Shown: in pieces, positions 22,698 through 34,211 of the stretch
Position numbering within the stretch: the stretch's first letter is position 1
Layout of the letters: every line of letters starts with the position of its first letter
Assembly: GCF_028372415.1 (NCBI RefSeq)
Contig: NC_092872.1
Span: 13,792,479 to 13,856,478, forward strand
Length of the DNA: 64,000 nt
Reading direction: 5' to 3'
Source: Notamacropus eugenii
Lineage: Eukaryota; Chordata; Mammalia; Diprotodontia; Macropodidae
Notes under the pieces: model-generated
Database searches by the model: none
Told to the model about the DNA's origin: nothing
What the model saw: only the letters and a program-made list of their open reading frames with translations
Made by a program: the position numbers and the translations under genes

Positions 22698-23984
22698 CTT
22701 GTTATGGCCTAGGAAAAATGCTAAGTACTCAGAATACACACAAATTCCAGGTCTTCAGACTCCACCTACAGGACTCTTATCCCTACTGGAACAGTCATAT
22801 GGCCCAGTGCAGCTTTAAACTTATATTGGCTTTTTTCCTTTTTGAAGGTTTTAGTCTCCCTCCCAGCCTGAGGTGCTCCCTGAGGACCAGGAATGTGGAA
22901 GCTGAGCAAATGGGATGCCCCCAGGTCACTCAGTAGACTCTGTTTGGAGAAATGACTGTTCTGGATGCCTCTGTTCTGATCCTGCTGCCAGTGTGACCTT
23001 GGGCAAGTCACCTAACTTTCCAAGTTCCTAGCTTCCTCATCTAGATATCCATGGGGTCAGATTAGATGGTGTCTAAGGCCCTTCCAGCACTAAGCAGCTT
23101 GCTCCTGGCCCCAGAGGGGCTCAGAAGGGGCATAGCTCTAAAAGGTTGCCCTGCCTTCCTCCCCAGAGCAATGACCCTGCTCTTCCACTTCTGAAATTCA
23201 CCATCAGAGAGACTGTGTGCCCCAAAACCGAACATCACAATCCAGAAGAATGTAACTTCAAGGAAAATGGGGTGAGAGTGTCCTGGGCTGGGGAGGGAAT
23301 CTGACTGAAGGAGGCTCTTTCTGGGGATATTCACCCCATGGGGCAGGAAGGGTTCTGAGCTCTGCTTTTCTGCTGCTCTGAGAAAAGTGATTTGTTCCAC
23401 ATGAGAAGCAGAAAAACTTTCCCAGGGGGCTGGCTGGGGACAAAGCTTGAGCTTGTTGTCAGTCTTGGCATGTCAGGGGCAGAGGTTACAGACTGGCAGT
23501 CTTGAACTCTCTCTGCCACCTTTTACAGCTGGTGAAAGAATGCATTGGAATGGTTGATCAGGATTCTTCCAATCCCTCTGTTGATATTTCCTGTGATGGG
23601 GTAAGTGATGGATGAATCCTCCTTGGGGACTTGGGAGAAGAGCCTCAACCTCCATTCCCCACTAGGGGTCCATGGTGCCTTCCTCCTTGGAAGCTGCTGG
23701 GATTGATCTGTAGCTAGATGGGATTGGGATCAACTGTGACCCTTCTTCCCTCTTTCCAACCTTGGTCTCTGCCTAGTCTCCCTTTTTTTCCTCCAGGTTC
23801 CAGAAGGGGCTGTAGATACAGAGACAGGAGCATTTTTCTCCTCCAGCTCACATCCATCTCACCCAATCACAGATATGGAGCTAGAGAGTTCTGTAACTTG
23901 AGAGTCCAAGGGAAAGAGGGGGAAGTAAAGAAGGCCAGTTGTACAGGAAGTGTCTAGATATACATTTCCAGAGAATCAGTCTGA

Positions 23985-24140
23985 GGAATTTGAATTGGAG
24001 GGAGCCCTAGAAATTATCTAGTCAAATACCCCTCCTCCAATTTATAATGAAACAGGTCCAGAAATATGTAGTGATCTTCCCACAAGTCATAGTGCTAGCT
24101 AATGTCTGAGCTGAAACAGTTCTTCTGACTCCAACTACCT
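23985..24140 (-). repeat. MIR/CORE-SINE, intron 3 of gene 2
   Basis: Counterpart of 8545-8705; ancestral to the four genes. Confidence 0.7.
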
Positions 24141-24934
24141 TGGTAACCCCAAGAGCTCAGCTCTGGCCCCAGTGATGAAATGGGTTAACAGAAGTGGGAT
24201 GGGGTAGGCTAAGGGCTCAGGCAGTGACCCTGCCAGCCACTCTGAAGTGGGGTCTGTGAGGCCAGGGGTGGTCATGTCAGGGGCAGAGTCAATGTGACCT
24301 GGTCCCAGGATATTCCTGGAGGGTAGAATCATTGAAGGGGTGGTGTAAGGATTTCTTGTTCTCCTCTACATCTGCTGGGCACAGAAACAGAAGGAGAGTA
24401 TCCAGGGGAGACTTTCAACATATTTTCAAAATCAACATGAAGAAGCCCCTGAAGATTTAGCTTTCTGTGCCGGGGGAGCACTGCTGTTAGAATAGAAGGC
24501 TACAGATTTGGGGTCAACTCCCGAGTCTGTACCCTGCCAGCTGTGTCAGGATGTATCTCTCGTTTCCTCTTTTCCCATGGGGAGGCTGCACCAGATGACT
24601 GTGGAGGGCCTTCCAAGCTCTGAGTCTCATGAAGCTCTAAGTTAGTCTGTGCCCCTAGGGGGGAGATCAGGTTTTTCTTTCCTCTTCAGCTGGACCCCCA
24701 GAGGCCCTGGACTAAGGGGCTCTGTTTGTCTTCCCTCTGCAGCCTGCGAAGGTCAAGAGAGGACTTTGGGACACTGTGAAGGAGAAAGCGAAGAAACTCA
24801 GGAATAGTATTAGGAGGAGAGTAACAGGATTTACAGTTGGAACTGCTGTCCTAAGGCCTGGTGAGTCTCTTGTATGAGACTGAGCCTCAGTTTCTATCTT
24901 AAGGCCTTGTACTATGCCTTGGTCTGCTCAGATT

Positions 24935-24940
24935 AATAAA
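24935..24940 (+). promoter_or_regulatory. Poly(A) signal AATAAA, gene 2
   Basis: A canonical hexamer 57 bases after the stop codon, in the same context as in gene 1. Confidence 0.8.
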
Positions 24941-25009
24941 CCCCAATTTTACTCTCTCTCCATGTTTTCTCAGATTTCCTCCTCCATTCAGTTCATTTCT
25001 CACTGAACA

Positions 25010-26205
25010 TTTAAATACTTATCATGTACTCTTGGACTGCACATAAAAAGGTGAAAAAAACCTACCCATCATGTCTGCCCTGAAGGAGCTTATATTGGAG
25101 GAGGGGTGGGAGCAGGAGCAGGAGTGCAAGCATACAATGTGATGTGTGGCAGTGGGTTGGGACCAGGACTCACCTAGACAATGTGGTCTAGATAATCAGA
25201 GAGAGATGACTTTATGCGTAGGCCTGGGGGAGAGAAGCGAGTGATTGGGAGGGGGAGCGGGTGGGGCTGGGTGGAAAAAACAGACCTGTGAAGGCTTCAT
25301 GAAAGAAGTGAGGTCTGAGCTAGGCCTTGGAGGAAGAGAAGGCTTTCAGTGGGTAGAGATGAGGCACAGGTCTAGCAAACAGATCTGGCTTGCCAGAAAA
25401 ATTATTAGAGCATCAAGGAATGTAGTTTCTAAGGTGGTGTAGGTAGGTTGGGGCCAAGAGGGTCTTATTAGCATATGTTCTCCATGCATTTGTAATTTAT
25501 CCTATAGAAAATAGGGAGTCCCTGAAGGTTTTTTGTTTCTTTCCTTGGCTATTTGTTTTAAGCAGGGAAGTGACAACATCATATGTTTTCAATAGGAGAA
25601 TAATTTCATTAGGAAGCTGGGTGGACAATGGAGTGGAGCAGGTTAGGATTAGGCACAGGGGGACCAGTCAGTAGGTTATTGCAACAGGTAAAAAGTGATG
25701 AGGGCTTGCTCTGGGCTGGTGGTTAGAGAAATGGGAAAGAGGGTTTGGATGGGAAAGGTGAAGTGGACAGGACAGAAGGGAGAATTGACCAGATTTGGTA
25801 ACTGACTGGATGAGGTTCATGGTGGAGAGAAAGCAGAGTGAAAGTTGACTCGATTCTCTTGGGAATGAGCTGCCTACTTAGACCCAGTTCACTTTAGAGA
25901 ACCCAATCCAGTGGTTCTTGTGAGCAAACCAACCATAGTGTATACAGGAAGAGGGAAAAGGAAGACTTGTCCCTTTGATCAAGGAAGAATTTTACTAGCA
26001 AGAAGTGAAATCAGATCAAGATCTCTTATCCCAGTTTCCCAAACCAATGTCCTCACTAGGTCCGAAAACCTCTCAGACTGTCAGGGTTCCGTTCACAGGC
26101 TAGGATGGAAAACCTCTCACTTTCCCTATTATTTACCCATCACCATTTCTCTGAATTAGATACTCTTCCCATTCTACATTTAAAAATAGGCACACAGTCA
26201 ACAGA
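25010..26205 (-). repeat. L2 LINE and right edge of unit 2
   Basis: The L2 part (to about 25870) and the following 330 bases match 9560-10764 behind gene 1. The match stops after 'ggcacacagtcaac'. Confidence 0.75.
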
Positions 26206-26274
26206 ACTCCCAAATTTTCCCACACACTCCCTCACTGTCACCTCTAGTGAGAGTCACCTCAAATACCAGTGAAT

Positions 26275-26690
26275 GTGATAGTGAAGACTTCTCAGGGATC
26301 TAAGTCTAAAGTAAATCTGACCCTAGGCCCAAGTTTCAATTCCTTGGGAATCAAGTGGCATAGGGGAACTTGAAATTGTGAAACAACCTAAAACCATCCC
26401 TCTCCCCTTGTCAACCATTTCCTTATTTCTTGGATCTGGGGCAAATTTCTGAAAATAAGTTACATGTCCAAGCTCTTGACCAAAAGTGTAAGGGGGGATG
26501 GGTTTGTGGTTTTGGGCTATATAACCATGCTTCTGCTTCTGTACTGCACCTCCCTTCTCTAGACTGCCTAGGGAAGGTGACCCCTGCTTCTCTTGGGAAC
26601 CTAATAAACCACTTTTGGTTTGTACCTTGAGATGCCTCTGAGTAGACAGTTTGAGAAGGGGTCTCACCATCCCACACACCAGGAAGCCTC
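26275..26690 (+). mobile_element. Probable solo LTR
   Basis: The stretch looks like a retroviral LTR. It has a TATA box (gggctatataacc, near 26516), then about 85 bases later an AATAAA (near 26603), a GT-rich segment 'cttttggtttgtacc', and an end in CACACA near 26690. The left border is uncertain and no target-site repeat was identified. No internal region is attached. It lies just beyond the right edge of unit 2. Confidence 0.5.
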
Positions 26691-26699
26691 AAAATCTAC

Positions 26700-27160
26700 T
26701 GCTTTTTCTTCAGCAACATCAAGGGAATGAAGGCCTATGAATGCATGGCCCGTTGTAGCCTGACAAAAGAGCCTAGACAGAGGTGTAACTAAGATAGAGT
26801 GGTGGGGCTTTGTTCAGGGAATGGACTTCTGGAGGCATGATTAATCTCTGAGGCAGTCCTCCAGCTTGTACCTCTCTCTCTCATCTGGGCCCAGGCTGCC
26901 ACCAACCTGCCCCAGAGTCTCACTGTACTAGATCCTTTCTCTCTGGACTTCTACTCCCAGAACACCCCTGTCTACAAGACATCACCTCCCCTACCCCATT
27001 GCCATATCCTCCAAGGGATTGGAGGTCTGGGCACCATTATCTATTCTTTCAGAGCATGGGCCACAACTGCACCAGGCATAGACTATCTTTTAATCTCAGC
27101 TCTACCCATCCCCAACTAAATTTGTCTTGGGCTTAAGATTCCTACTTTTGATTCAGATCC
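26700..27160. other. Spacer, no gene seen
   Basis: Unique-looking sequence of mixed composition; neither a splice-bounded frame nor a repeat family was recognised. Confidence 0.4.
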
Positions 27161-27164
27161 TGTT

Positions 27165-27430
27165 CCAGCCTCTGAGGCATACTGACTTTCCTTTTAAACT
27201 GGGCAGCCTCCACATCGTATCACACACATTCCAAGTGACTGGAAGATATTCTTTCTTTCTGGAATGTTTCACACTTTGACTTATCTATGTGATTATCTTA
27301 TTATAAGGGATCATCTCTGTGTTTCTCTTAGTCTTGCTTCAATTCTTTGATTTTGTCTTCTTTTTCAGCACCTAGGACAGTACTTTACACATTGTAGATG
27401 CTTCCTAGGTATTTTTAATTGAATAACTAC
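27165..27430 (+). repeat. L2 LINE 3' fragment
   Basis: It ends in the L2-like tail 'cattgtagatgcttcctagg', preceded by 'gcacctaggacagtactt'. Old and diverged. Confidence 0.55.
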
Positions 27431-27649
27431 TTATAAGACACATTAAGGGGGATAAGACTGAGTTAAATGAAAGACTGAACTCTGTGGCCTCTGAAATTCC
27501 TTCCAGTGCTGACATTCTATTGATTGTCATGCCCTCTAGCCCACAAGCAGCCTTCTAGGGCCATTGGAGCCAACACTATTCTCTCTTTCTTCCTCACTGC
27601 CATTGCCCTACTTATCTTTATAGTCAGTAGTGACAACTTTTTGCAGCAT

Positions 27650-28710
27650 TTTAAAGTTTACTCATCCTTTTCCATGCATTATCTCATTTAAGGTAGGTAG
27701 CACAGACACATGAGGCACCTGAGACTCAAAATCAGCAGGGTACTTGCCCAAAGTCAAATATCCAGTAAACACCAGAGCCAAGACCTCAGCTCTCACCTTC
27801 TGACTCCAAGGCCAATACTCATTGCATTATACTCACCTTCCTTTGGTGCTGTCCACATGCCTGTGACCAGAGATGAATATTTCCAACAGAACTCTTAGCT
27901 GCGATGCCTCAAACACCTTTGGCGAACCTCTCAGCCTGAGCTTGAACCGAGAAGAGGGAAGAACTAGGTTCTAGGTGAACCCAGACCATACTACATTTTT
28001 CTTCCCCAAATCCAGGTTTCTTCTATCTGTAGTAACTCCTTCCCTGTCTGAAAGCAAATGATCTGTTAGCCTGAAACAGTGTTAGAGCCAAGGCTGAGGG
28101 GGAGCCTGAGAGATGTCAAAGGGCAGAAAAGAAGGGAGAGAAAGGGCAGAGAAACTGAGAGGGGAAATCCTGGTCCCTAGCATGACAGAGGAGGAGTCTG
28201 AGATCCTTCCAGCCTTCTTTTCCCATCATCCTCTTCCCATTTTCTATTCTTTAGAAAAACTGGAGTATTTATTGCTCTCCCATTTCACCTTTTTCTGCCC
28301 CCCTTCCATGTATTTGCATAGGCTGTGCCCTCTGCCTATAAGAGAATTTCTCCCCATCATACATTTATATCTATTGACATCCTTCCCCTTCTACAAGATC
28401 CAGTGACCATGTTTTCATGATCTTCTCTCATCCTCCACCTCGAACTGATCTATATAAGATTTTCCTCATTGCTGGAGATTGATTGCTTAATACTCTGAGC
28501 CTCTGAGACAGGTGAAGTTGGTAAGAGCTTGAGAGAAGAGAGATCCTGGTGTTCTGGCTTCCAACATGAAGAGAGAACAAACCATGGTTCCCTATAATCT
28601 CCAAGGAGAGGTTTCTTTAGGGAGAAAGACCAGTCTTCACTAATGAGATGATTCTTATGCACATAGACAGAATTTTATATGTTTTTATGTATAAATACAA
28701 TTCTACTTGG
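27650..28710 (+). repeat. Intergenic spacer block B, copy behind gene 2
   Basis: This matches 39000-40250 behind gene 3 over about 1 kb. The first 300 bases also match 33675-33965 in inverted orientation. It includes a MIR-like antisense segment (27705-27840) and an L2 segment (28240-28440). A frame starting MSKGRKE occurs in both direct copies, but it runs into L2 and its length is not conserved, so I do not call a gene. Confidence 0.75.
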
Positions 28711-28734
28711 TTTGTAAAACTGCCAAAATATTCT

Positions 28735-28815
28735 TCCTTTGAACAAGTTGCTATCAGGGTCTATGGGGTTTTCCTCCTTTGAACAAGTCTATATGAGGGT
28801 CTATAGGGTTTTCTG
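28735..28815 (+). repeat. Short tandem duplication
   Basis: A unit of about 39 bases is repeated twice ('ctttgaacaagt' followed by 'agggtctat' and 'ggttttc'). No gene is associated. Confidence 0.75.
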
Positions 28816-29189
28816 GGAGTACTAGTATCTTTGGTATGAGGACGTGCTGTACCCTTTTCAGGGATGCTCACTCATTTTTTGTGTCCATCTGTCACCAAAT
28901 TCTGCTGCGGTTCTGAAAAGTTGTAGGAAGGGCAGAGACCACACCCTGGTAAAATGATTTGGGCAGACTGACTAAATCAAATCCATTGGTAAGTTAGGGG
29001 GATTTCTATCCCCAACATGTGAAGACATCCTCTCATGGAATGAGTAGATGAAACCAATTTGTTCTAAAGGCCATGAAGGTGGCTGATGCAGGTATTCTGG
29101 AACTCTTGGAGTCTGGTCAGAATTCAGATGCCAAATTCATCCATTGCATCTCAGGCTACCATCAGTCATCTTGACTTTTATCTTGCAGT

Positions 29190-29480
29190 TGGACTAATCT
29201 AATGACTAATCTAAGAGGCACTAAGGTATTGAGAAATCTCATTCAAAATAACTACCAAATTTATAAAATTTGGAGGCAGTCAACCTATCATCCATCATGC
29301 TGAATACATAGACAGGCATAATTACAAAATATTCCATAAAGAAATAAAAACACCATTAGTACCTGGAAGAAGAGTCAGTGTTCATGGCTGTGCCATGCCC
29401 AAATCACAAAAATGACAAAATTATCGAAGTTCATTTATCGTTTTAATGCTATACCAATCAGATGATGAAAGGGACAGTTT
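29190..29480 (+). repeat. L1 ORF2 fragment
   Basis: The sequence is the same L1 ORF2 segment as at 55790-56060 (anchors 'aaaataactaccaaatttat' and 'ccatgcccaaatcacaaaaa'). It is short and broken. Confidence 0.65.
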
Positions 29481-29484
29481 ACAG

Positions 29485-29680
29485 AACTCACCATCTCTCT
29501 GGGCAGGCCATTTCATTTGGAGAAAGTTCTACTCCTTAGCAAATTTTCCCGGATTATCAAGGCTAAATTTGTCTCTTCACAACTTCCACCCATTACTTCT
29601 TGACTCAGGGACTGTTTTTTGCCTCATTTTGTATGCCCAGTACTTAGTAGGCACTTAGTAAATGTGAATTGACCGCCAAG
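29485..29680 (+). repeat. L2-like 3' end fragment
   Basis: It ends with 'cagtacttagtaggcactta' and 'gtaaatgtgaattgac', a diverged L2 tail, lying between two L1 pieces. Confidence 0.5.
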
Positions 29681-29689
29681 ACAGTTGAA

Positions 29690-30020
29690 AAAGTCTCATG
29701 GTAGACAATGCTCCCCACATCCAGAGAAAGATCTGATGGACTCTTCATGCAGTTCAAAGCCTTCTGTTTTTACTTGATTTATTTTCATGATTTTTTCTTT
29801 TGCAAAATGTTTTTTTTTTTTTGCAAACTGTTTCTTCTTTCATAAGATGACTAATATAAAAAAAGTGTTACAGGAGTGCACCTATATAAACTATATCAAA
29901 TGGCTTGGGGGGAAGGGAAGGAGTGAGGAACTTTGGAACTCAAAATGTTATAAAAAATGAAAGTTAAAAATTGTCTTTACAGGTAATTGAAAAAATACTA
30001 TTAAAAAAGAAAAAAAAACT
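29690..30020 (+). repeat. L1 3' end fragment with A-rich tail
   Basis: Matches the L1 3' UTR ('ccacatccagagaaagatct', 'tttggaactcaaaatgtta') and ends in an A-rich tail at about 30018. Confidence 0.65.
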
Positions 30021-30044
30021 TTATTGATTTGTAATTTTTTTATA

Positions 30045-30160
30045 TTAAAGAATTTCCGTGGGTACTGAGTGACTTGTCTAGGGTCACACAACCAATCTAT
30101 ATTAGAGGCAGGACTTGAACCCAGATCTCCTTGCCTCCTGGGCCAGCTTGATAGCATTTA
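30045..30160 (-). repeat. MIR-like SINE fragment
   Basis: Antisense MIR core: 'tagggtcacacaacc' and 'ggacttgaacccagatctcc'. Confidence 0.6.
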
Positions 30161-30204
30161 ATGTTTTTCTCATAATCCCTAAATTAAATTAATATACTCT
30201 GCAT

Positions 30205-30452
30205 TCTGGTGCATCTAGGTAGTGCAGTGGATAAAGAGCCAGGCCCGGAGTCAGGGGAACTTCATTCCAAATCAGACTTCAGACACTTACTAGTTGTGTG
30301 ACCCTGGGCAAATCACTTAATCCTGTTTGTCTCAGTTGCCTCATCTGTAAAATGAGCTGGAGAAGGAAATGGCAAACCACTCTAGTCTTTGCCAAGAACA
30401 CCCCAAATGGATTCATGAAGGGTCAAATAGCAATGAAATGACTAAACAAGTC
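30205..30452 (+). repeat. MAR1-type SINE
   Basis: It is nearly full length, from 'ctaggtagtgcagtggataa' through 'gtgtgaccctgggcaaatca' and 'gagaaggaaatggcaaacca' to 'gcaatgaaatgactaaaca'. This family is characteristic of marsupials. Confidence 0.85.
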
Positions 30453-30454
30453 TG

Positions 30455-30830
30455 CATTCTAGCCAAACTGAACTACTCACCCAGTTGCCCAAACTGGAGT
30501 CTATCTTCCATGTCCTTTGAATTACACAGGTCACCCCCCATGCCTGGAGTGCACTCCCTCTTTATCTCTTCCTCTCAGAACCCTTATATTCCCTCAGAGC
30601 TCAGTTTGGCTACCACCTCTTCTGTGAGCCTTTCCCTGAACCCTTGTCAATTCCCCCACTGTCTCTGCAGATCTCTGTGTGTTTCATGTAAGGAATGTCT
30701 GAATGGATCCATTGTTGTTGTAACAGGATGTGGTAACAAAATTGCCCTGGTCCTGCTCTTAAGGCTACATCAGTTATATTTCATCCCCTCACCTTCTCTA
30801 GTATCCTGAATAGTGTCTCTTCTGTGCTAT
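30455..30830 (+). repeat. L2 LINE fragment
   Basis: L2 landmarks are 'cctggagtgcactccctctt', 'agctcagtttggctaccacc' and 'gagcctttccctgaaccc'. Confidence 0.6.
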
Positions 30831-30839
30831 CTTCTCTGG

Positions 30840-31790
30840 TTCCCCCCAATTATTAGGGGCCCAGAGAATAGCACCCCAGTTCCATTTAACCACTCCACAT
30901 ACCCAATAACTATTACACAAGAGTATTTACTTTGAAGATATAGCAAAAAAGAAACATAAAAATTCCACTCAGTACTTGGGAGTCATAATCCCTAGGCATA
31001 CACCACCTCCGTTTCTGGAAAGGGAAATGAAGTTCACAGTTGAGCTTCGTTTCTATGTAACATTAATCCTACCAAGTTCAAGTCAAGCCTTGCTGGGATA
31101 GAGTTCCCAGAACATTGTTTCTCAGGGTTTCTCTGCTGACTAGGCTACAATACCCAGCCTGGTTTCCCTGCTGCCTATGTCTTGTCCAGTATTCGAGCTG
31201 GGGAGCTGACTCCTTCCACCTAGAATAAAGGCAAAAGTCAAAGCCTCAGAACCATTTCTAGGGGCTCCATGACCTAAAGGTGAAGGAACAAGGAAGTAGG
31301 CCACAGACTCAGGTGGGAACATAGGAAAAAACCCAATTGTGCTCAGTTTGATAACTTTAAAAACCCAGAAAAGTTCTCACTGAATCGCCAATAAAGAAAG
31401 TCTTCTTCCCACCTCTTGGCAAACTAATGCAGAGTGCCCATGAGTGAGTTAATTCTCCTGTGTTTCAGAAGACTCTTCCACATGGGAGATGATGTCATCT
31501 TAGATGGTCTCAGCGTGTGCCAAATCCCCATTGAATAGTGTCTGCACATGGAATGCCAGGTCAGGAGCATTTTCAGGTTGGTTTCTGAACCAAAATGCTC
31601 CAGAATGGTTTGAGTCAGGATGTGACAAAAGACAAGGAGTAGTGTGTTGAATTTAGGGCATAAAGAAATGGTACTTGAGACCATACCACAACAATACTTG
31701 TCCCCCTGCAGCTTATCGATTTTAGGTTGTGAGAAATAGGGAGTACTACATGGGAATTAGCTTTCATGTGGTCCCTGGAGGATTGTAGAA
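30840..31790. other. Unassigned intergenic sequence
   Basis: No gene recognised. The stretch from 30840 to 31400 has LTR-like features (an AATAAA near 31225) but no clear ends. Confidence 0.35.
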
Positions 31791-31799
31791 ATAGATGAC

Positions 31800-32020
31800 A
31801 ATGTTGGTTGGTTGGTTGTTGTCCTTTGATCTTGAAGAGGACCAAAGTGACATCACCATGATAAAGTCAAATTTCAATGTGTCCAACTGCGGCTGATCAC
31901 ACCAATTTGAGCTCAGAATGCTCTACCCCAGGTCAGTACAGATGTAGTGCGGAAGGGGATGTTCAGATGACGATGGCCAGGTGGGATAAAGTACTTGGTG
32001 ATCTCTAGAGGTGCTCTCTG
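31800..32020 (+). repeat. Marsupial SINE, possibly RTE-mobilised
   Basis: It contains 'ttgtcctttgatcttgaaga', followed by 'ccaaagtgacatcaccatga'. It is related to the minus-strand copy at 12765-13000. Confidence 0.5.
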
Positions 32021-32087
32021 GAGGTCTTTGAGCAAAGGCTGGATAGCCCTCATAGGGGATGATTTCAAGGGAATTCCTTGTTAGTCA

Positions 32088-32243
32088 TGTTAGTCTTTGT
32101 TAAGGGCATTCTTTCCCTGAGTATATTTTCAGCTGTGGCCCTGAAATCCAGGTTTCATTCTCAAATACCATCTACTGAATAAACTGAACAGGAAAAAAAC
32201 AGGTGAAACTTTTGTGACTTTTCCAAATTCACAAATCTAACAA
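32088..32243 (+). repeat. Direct repeat, left copy
   Basis: About 150 bases recur at 32859-33008 with few differences. Both contain 'ccctgagtatattttcagct' and 'gtgacttttccaaattcaca'. The interval between them is about 615 bases of L2- and L1-like sequence. Confidence 0.85.
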
Positions 32244-32858
32244 GGTATTCGTTGAATGAATTGATCTCAGAGCTCCCTTCCAACTCTGAGATCATGATTA
32301 CATGAATTCTATTTAAGAAACTTTTATGGAAAATGTATACTAGGGAAATCACTGTGCTAGTCTTTGGGGACAGAAAGCAAAAATGAAACTGTTGGCAAAC
32401 TATTCAGAAACTCCTTCAAGGGGTTTTTGTTTTCCTATGAGATGACAAGATGCTATAAATAAATATAGATAAAGGACCTGCTCCTGTAGCTAACCACTGT
32501 TTATAGTCTCTAGCTTAGTGGATAAACAGTTTCTCCCCTACCTGCATTGTCAATTCGATTAAATTGATAAGAGTCCAGACACATATCTCTCATTCCTTTT
32601 CTTCCATCATGGAGCATAGCTTTTGTGAGTTTTCAAATGAAATGTGAATATTTTTTGTTTTTATATCATCTATATTTCACAATGCATTCCTCTACTCTAT
32701 TCCCCTCCTTCTATAAAGGCAATCTTTATAAAATAAAAATTAAAAAGGGGAAAAAAACTTCAACAAAACTAACCTGCTTGTTGAAAAAAATCTGATATTA
32801 TATGTCCTTGTCCTCTGCAAACAAGTGAGAGGGGAGGGGGAGAATAACACTTATAATC

Positions 32859-33008
32859 ATGTTAGTCTTTGTTAGGGGCATGCTTTCCCTGAGTATATTT
32901 TCAGCTGTGGTCCTGAAATCCAGATTCCTTTCTCAAATACTGAACAACCTGAACAGGAAAAAACAGGTGAAACTTTTGTGACTTTTCCAAATTCACAAAT
33001 CTAACAAG
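32859..33008 (+). repeat. Direct repeat, right copy
   Basis: Second copy of the repeat at 32088-32243; it runs directly into spacer block A. Confidence 0.85.
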
Positions 33009-33009
33009 T

Positions 33010-33660
33010 TTGTGGTGACAGGGTGACTGAAGGAAAGTGTGGACACGAAAGCCTAGACACGATGCCACAGGTGGTAATAGAACAGGGCATTAAGCAAGGT
33101 AAAGGAAGAGGGACGGATGATATCGAGGATGACATAACAATATATTGCTTTTCTGTTCCAGATTTCCCTTGCAACTGTGGTTGGCAACCTCTATGAAATG
33201 GCTTTAGCCATCCTCCTAAGCCCTCAAGCGCCCTTGCAGTTACCTCAAGCAATACAACTTTGACTTGGCCAATAAGCCACAGGGGAAATGGGCAGAAATC
33301 TTGAAATGAGTTTGTTCATTTCTTGTGCAATTGCTCACTTCTTTCTTTTTCCATATCCAGGGATGCAACCTGAGTTCACCCAGGCTGGAGAGCAATCGAT
33401 TCAGTCATAGACTTGGGAAGGACCATAGAGATAAATCCTCTAGTCTGGTTCCCACATTTGAATTATTTTGGTACTTGGGGGCAGCCCTGACATAGTCCAC
33501 ATATTTCTTCCTCTGATGTAGATCTCTTCTACGTACATTCATTCACTCAATTAAAAAAGCAAAGAAGAAGATTCCATCTGCCTCAGAGGCTTATTGAGAG
33601 ATAGCACTTAGAAGTCTGAAAACACCATATAAATGTTAAGTGGTGTTATTATCCCGACAT
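33010..33660 (+). repeat. Intergenic spacer block A, copy 2
   Basis: Paralogue of 11690-12380. Here it lies about 0.8 kb upstream of gene 3; the other copy lies downstream of gene 1, so it belongs to the spacer between consecutive array units. Confidence 0.7.
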
Positions 33661-33674
33661 TTAACTCTAAACAA

Positions 33675-33965
33675 TTTGGCAACATGGGTTGATCTAGAAT
33701 TCAGTTCTGCCCTCTTGGCGGGGCAAGGTCAGGCTTAGAAGTTCCCCAAAGCAGTTTGGGGATCACACGAAGAGTTCTGTTGGAAATATTTATCTGTCGC
33801 CACTAGGCATGTGCACAATGCCAAATGGTAGGCGATTATAATGCAATGAGTGTTGGTCTTGGAGTCAGAAGACGAGAGCTGAGGTCTTGGCTCTGGTGTT
33901 TACTGGATGTTTGACTTTGGACAAGTCCCCTGCTCATTCTGAGGCTCAGGTGCCTCATGTGTATA
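33675..33965 (-). repeat. Inverted copy of the start of spacer block B
   Basis: The reverse complement matches 39071-39350 and 27708-27985 ('aagtcaaacatccagtaaac', 'gtcttctgactccaaga', 'ctttggggaacttctaagcc'). Together with 39071-39350 it flanks gene 3 as an inverted repeat. The match extends past the MIR-like part into otherwise unique sequence, so it is not just two insertions of one SINE. Confidence 0.8.
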
Positions 33966-34211
33966 ATGGAATAATACTGTCTTTTGCTAGGTACCTTCCA
34001 AGATTTTTCTGACAATCACATGTGATAATACAGGTTAAGAGATTAGTAAACTTTACAGTGCTATAAAAAGGCATCATTGCTGAAGATAAGGCAAACAAGG
34101 CAAGTGTTCACATGATGGTCAGAAGAAACAATACAAGGACATTGTCAAGGTCTCTCTTAAGAACTTTGGAATGGATTGTGTGACAGGGGAGTTGCTGGCA
34201 CAGGACTACTG

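Larger units (their letters stand above)
21801..24877 (+). pseudogene. Cathelicidin gene 2, one premature stop in exon 1
   Basis: This four-exon cathelicidin has exons at 21801-21986, 23167-23271, 23529-23600 and 24743-24877, with GT/AG splice sites and phase 0 junctions throughout. Exon 1 gives a signal peptide (from the ATG at 21801 or the one five codons later) and the cathelin start, but codon 39 (21915-21917) is TAG where gene 1 has CAG and gene 3 has GAG. Exon 2 is one codon shorter than in genes 1 and 3. The four cathelin cysteines are present (ETVCP, EECNF, VKEC, ISCD). Exon 4 encodes a cationic peptide starting PAKVKRGLWDTVKEKAKK, the same as in gene 1, but with a quite different last third. 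Taken at face value the product ends after 38 residues. As in gene 1, everything after the stop is open, so the loss is recent, polymorphic or a sequence error. Confidence 0.85.

Noticed and set aside
23816-23846. Micro-exon counterpart in gene 2 (and in genes 1 and 4)
   Set aside because: The donor GT is missing in genes 2 and 4, and the gene 1 frame has a stop, so only gene 3 is a candidate.
28113-28406. Frame starting MSKGRKE, also present at 39476-39706
   Set aside because: Its second half is L2 sequence, the two copies differ in length and C-terminus, and similarity follows from the duplicated spacer.
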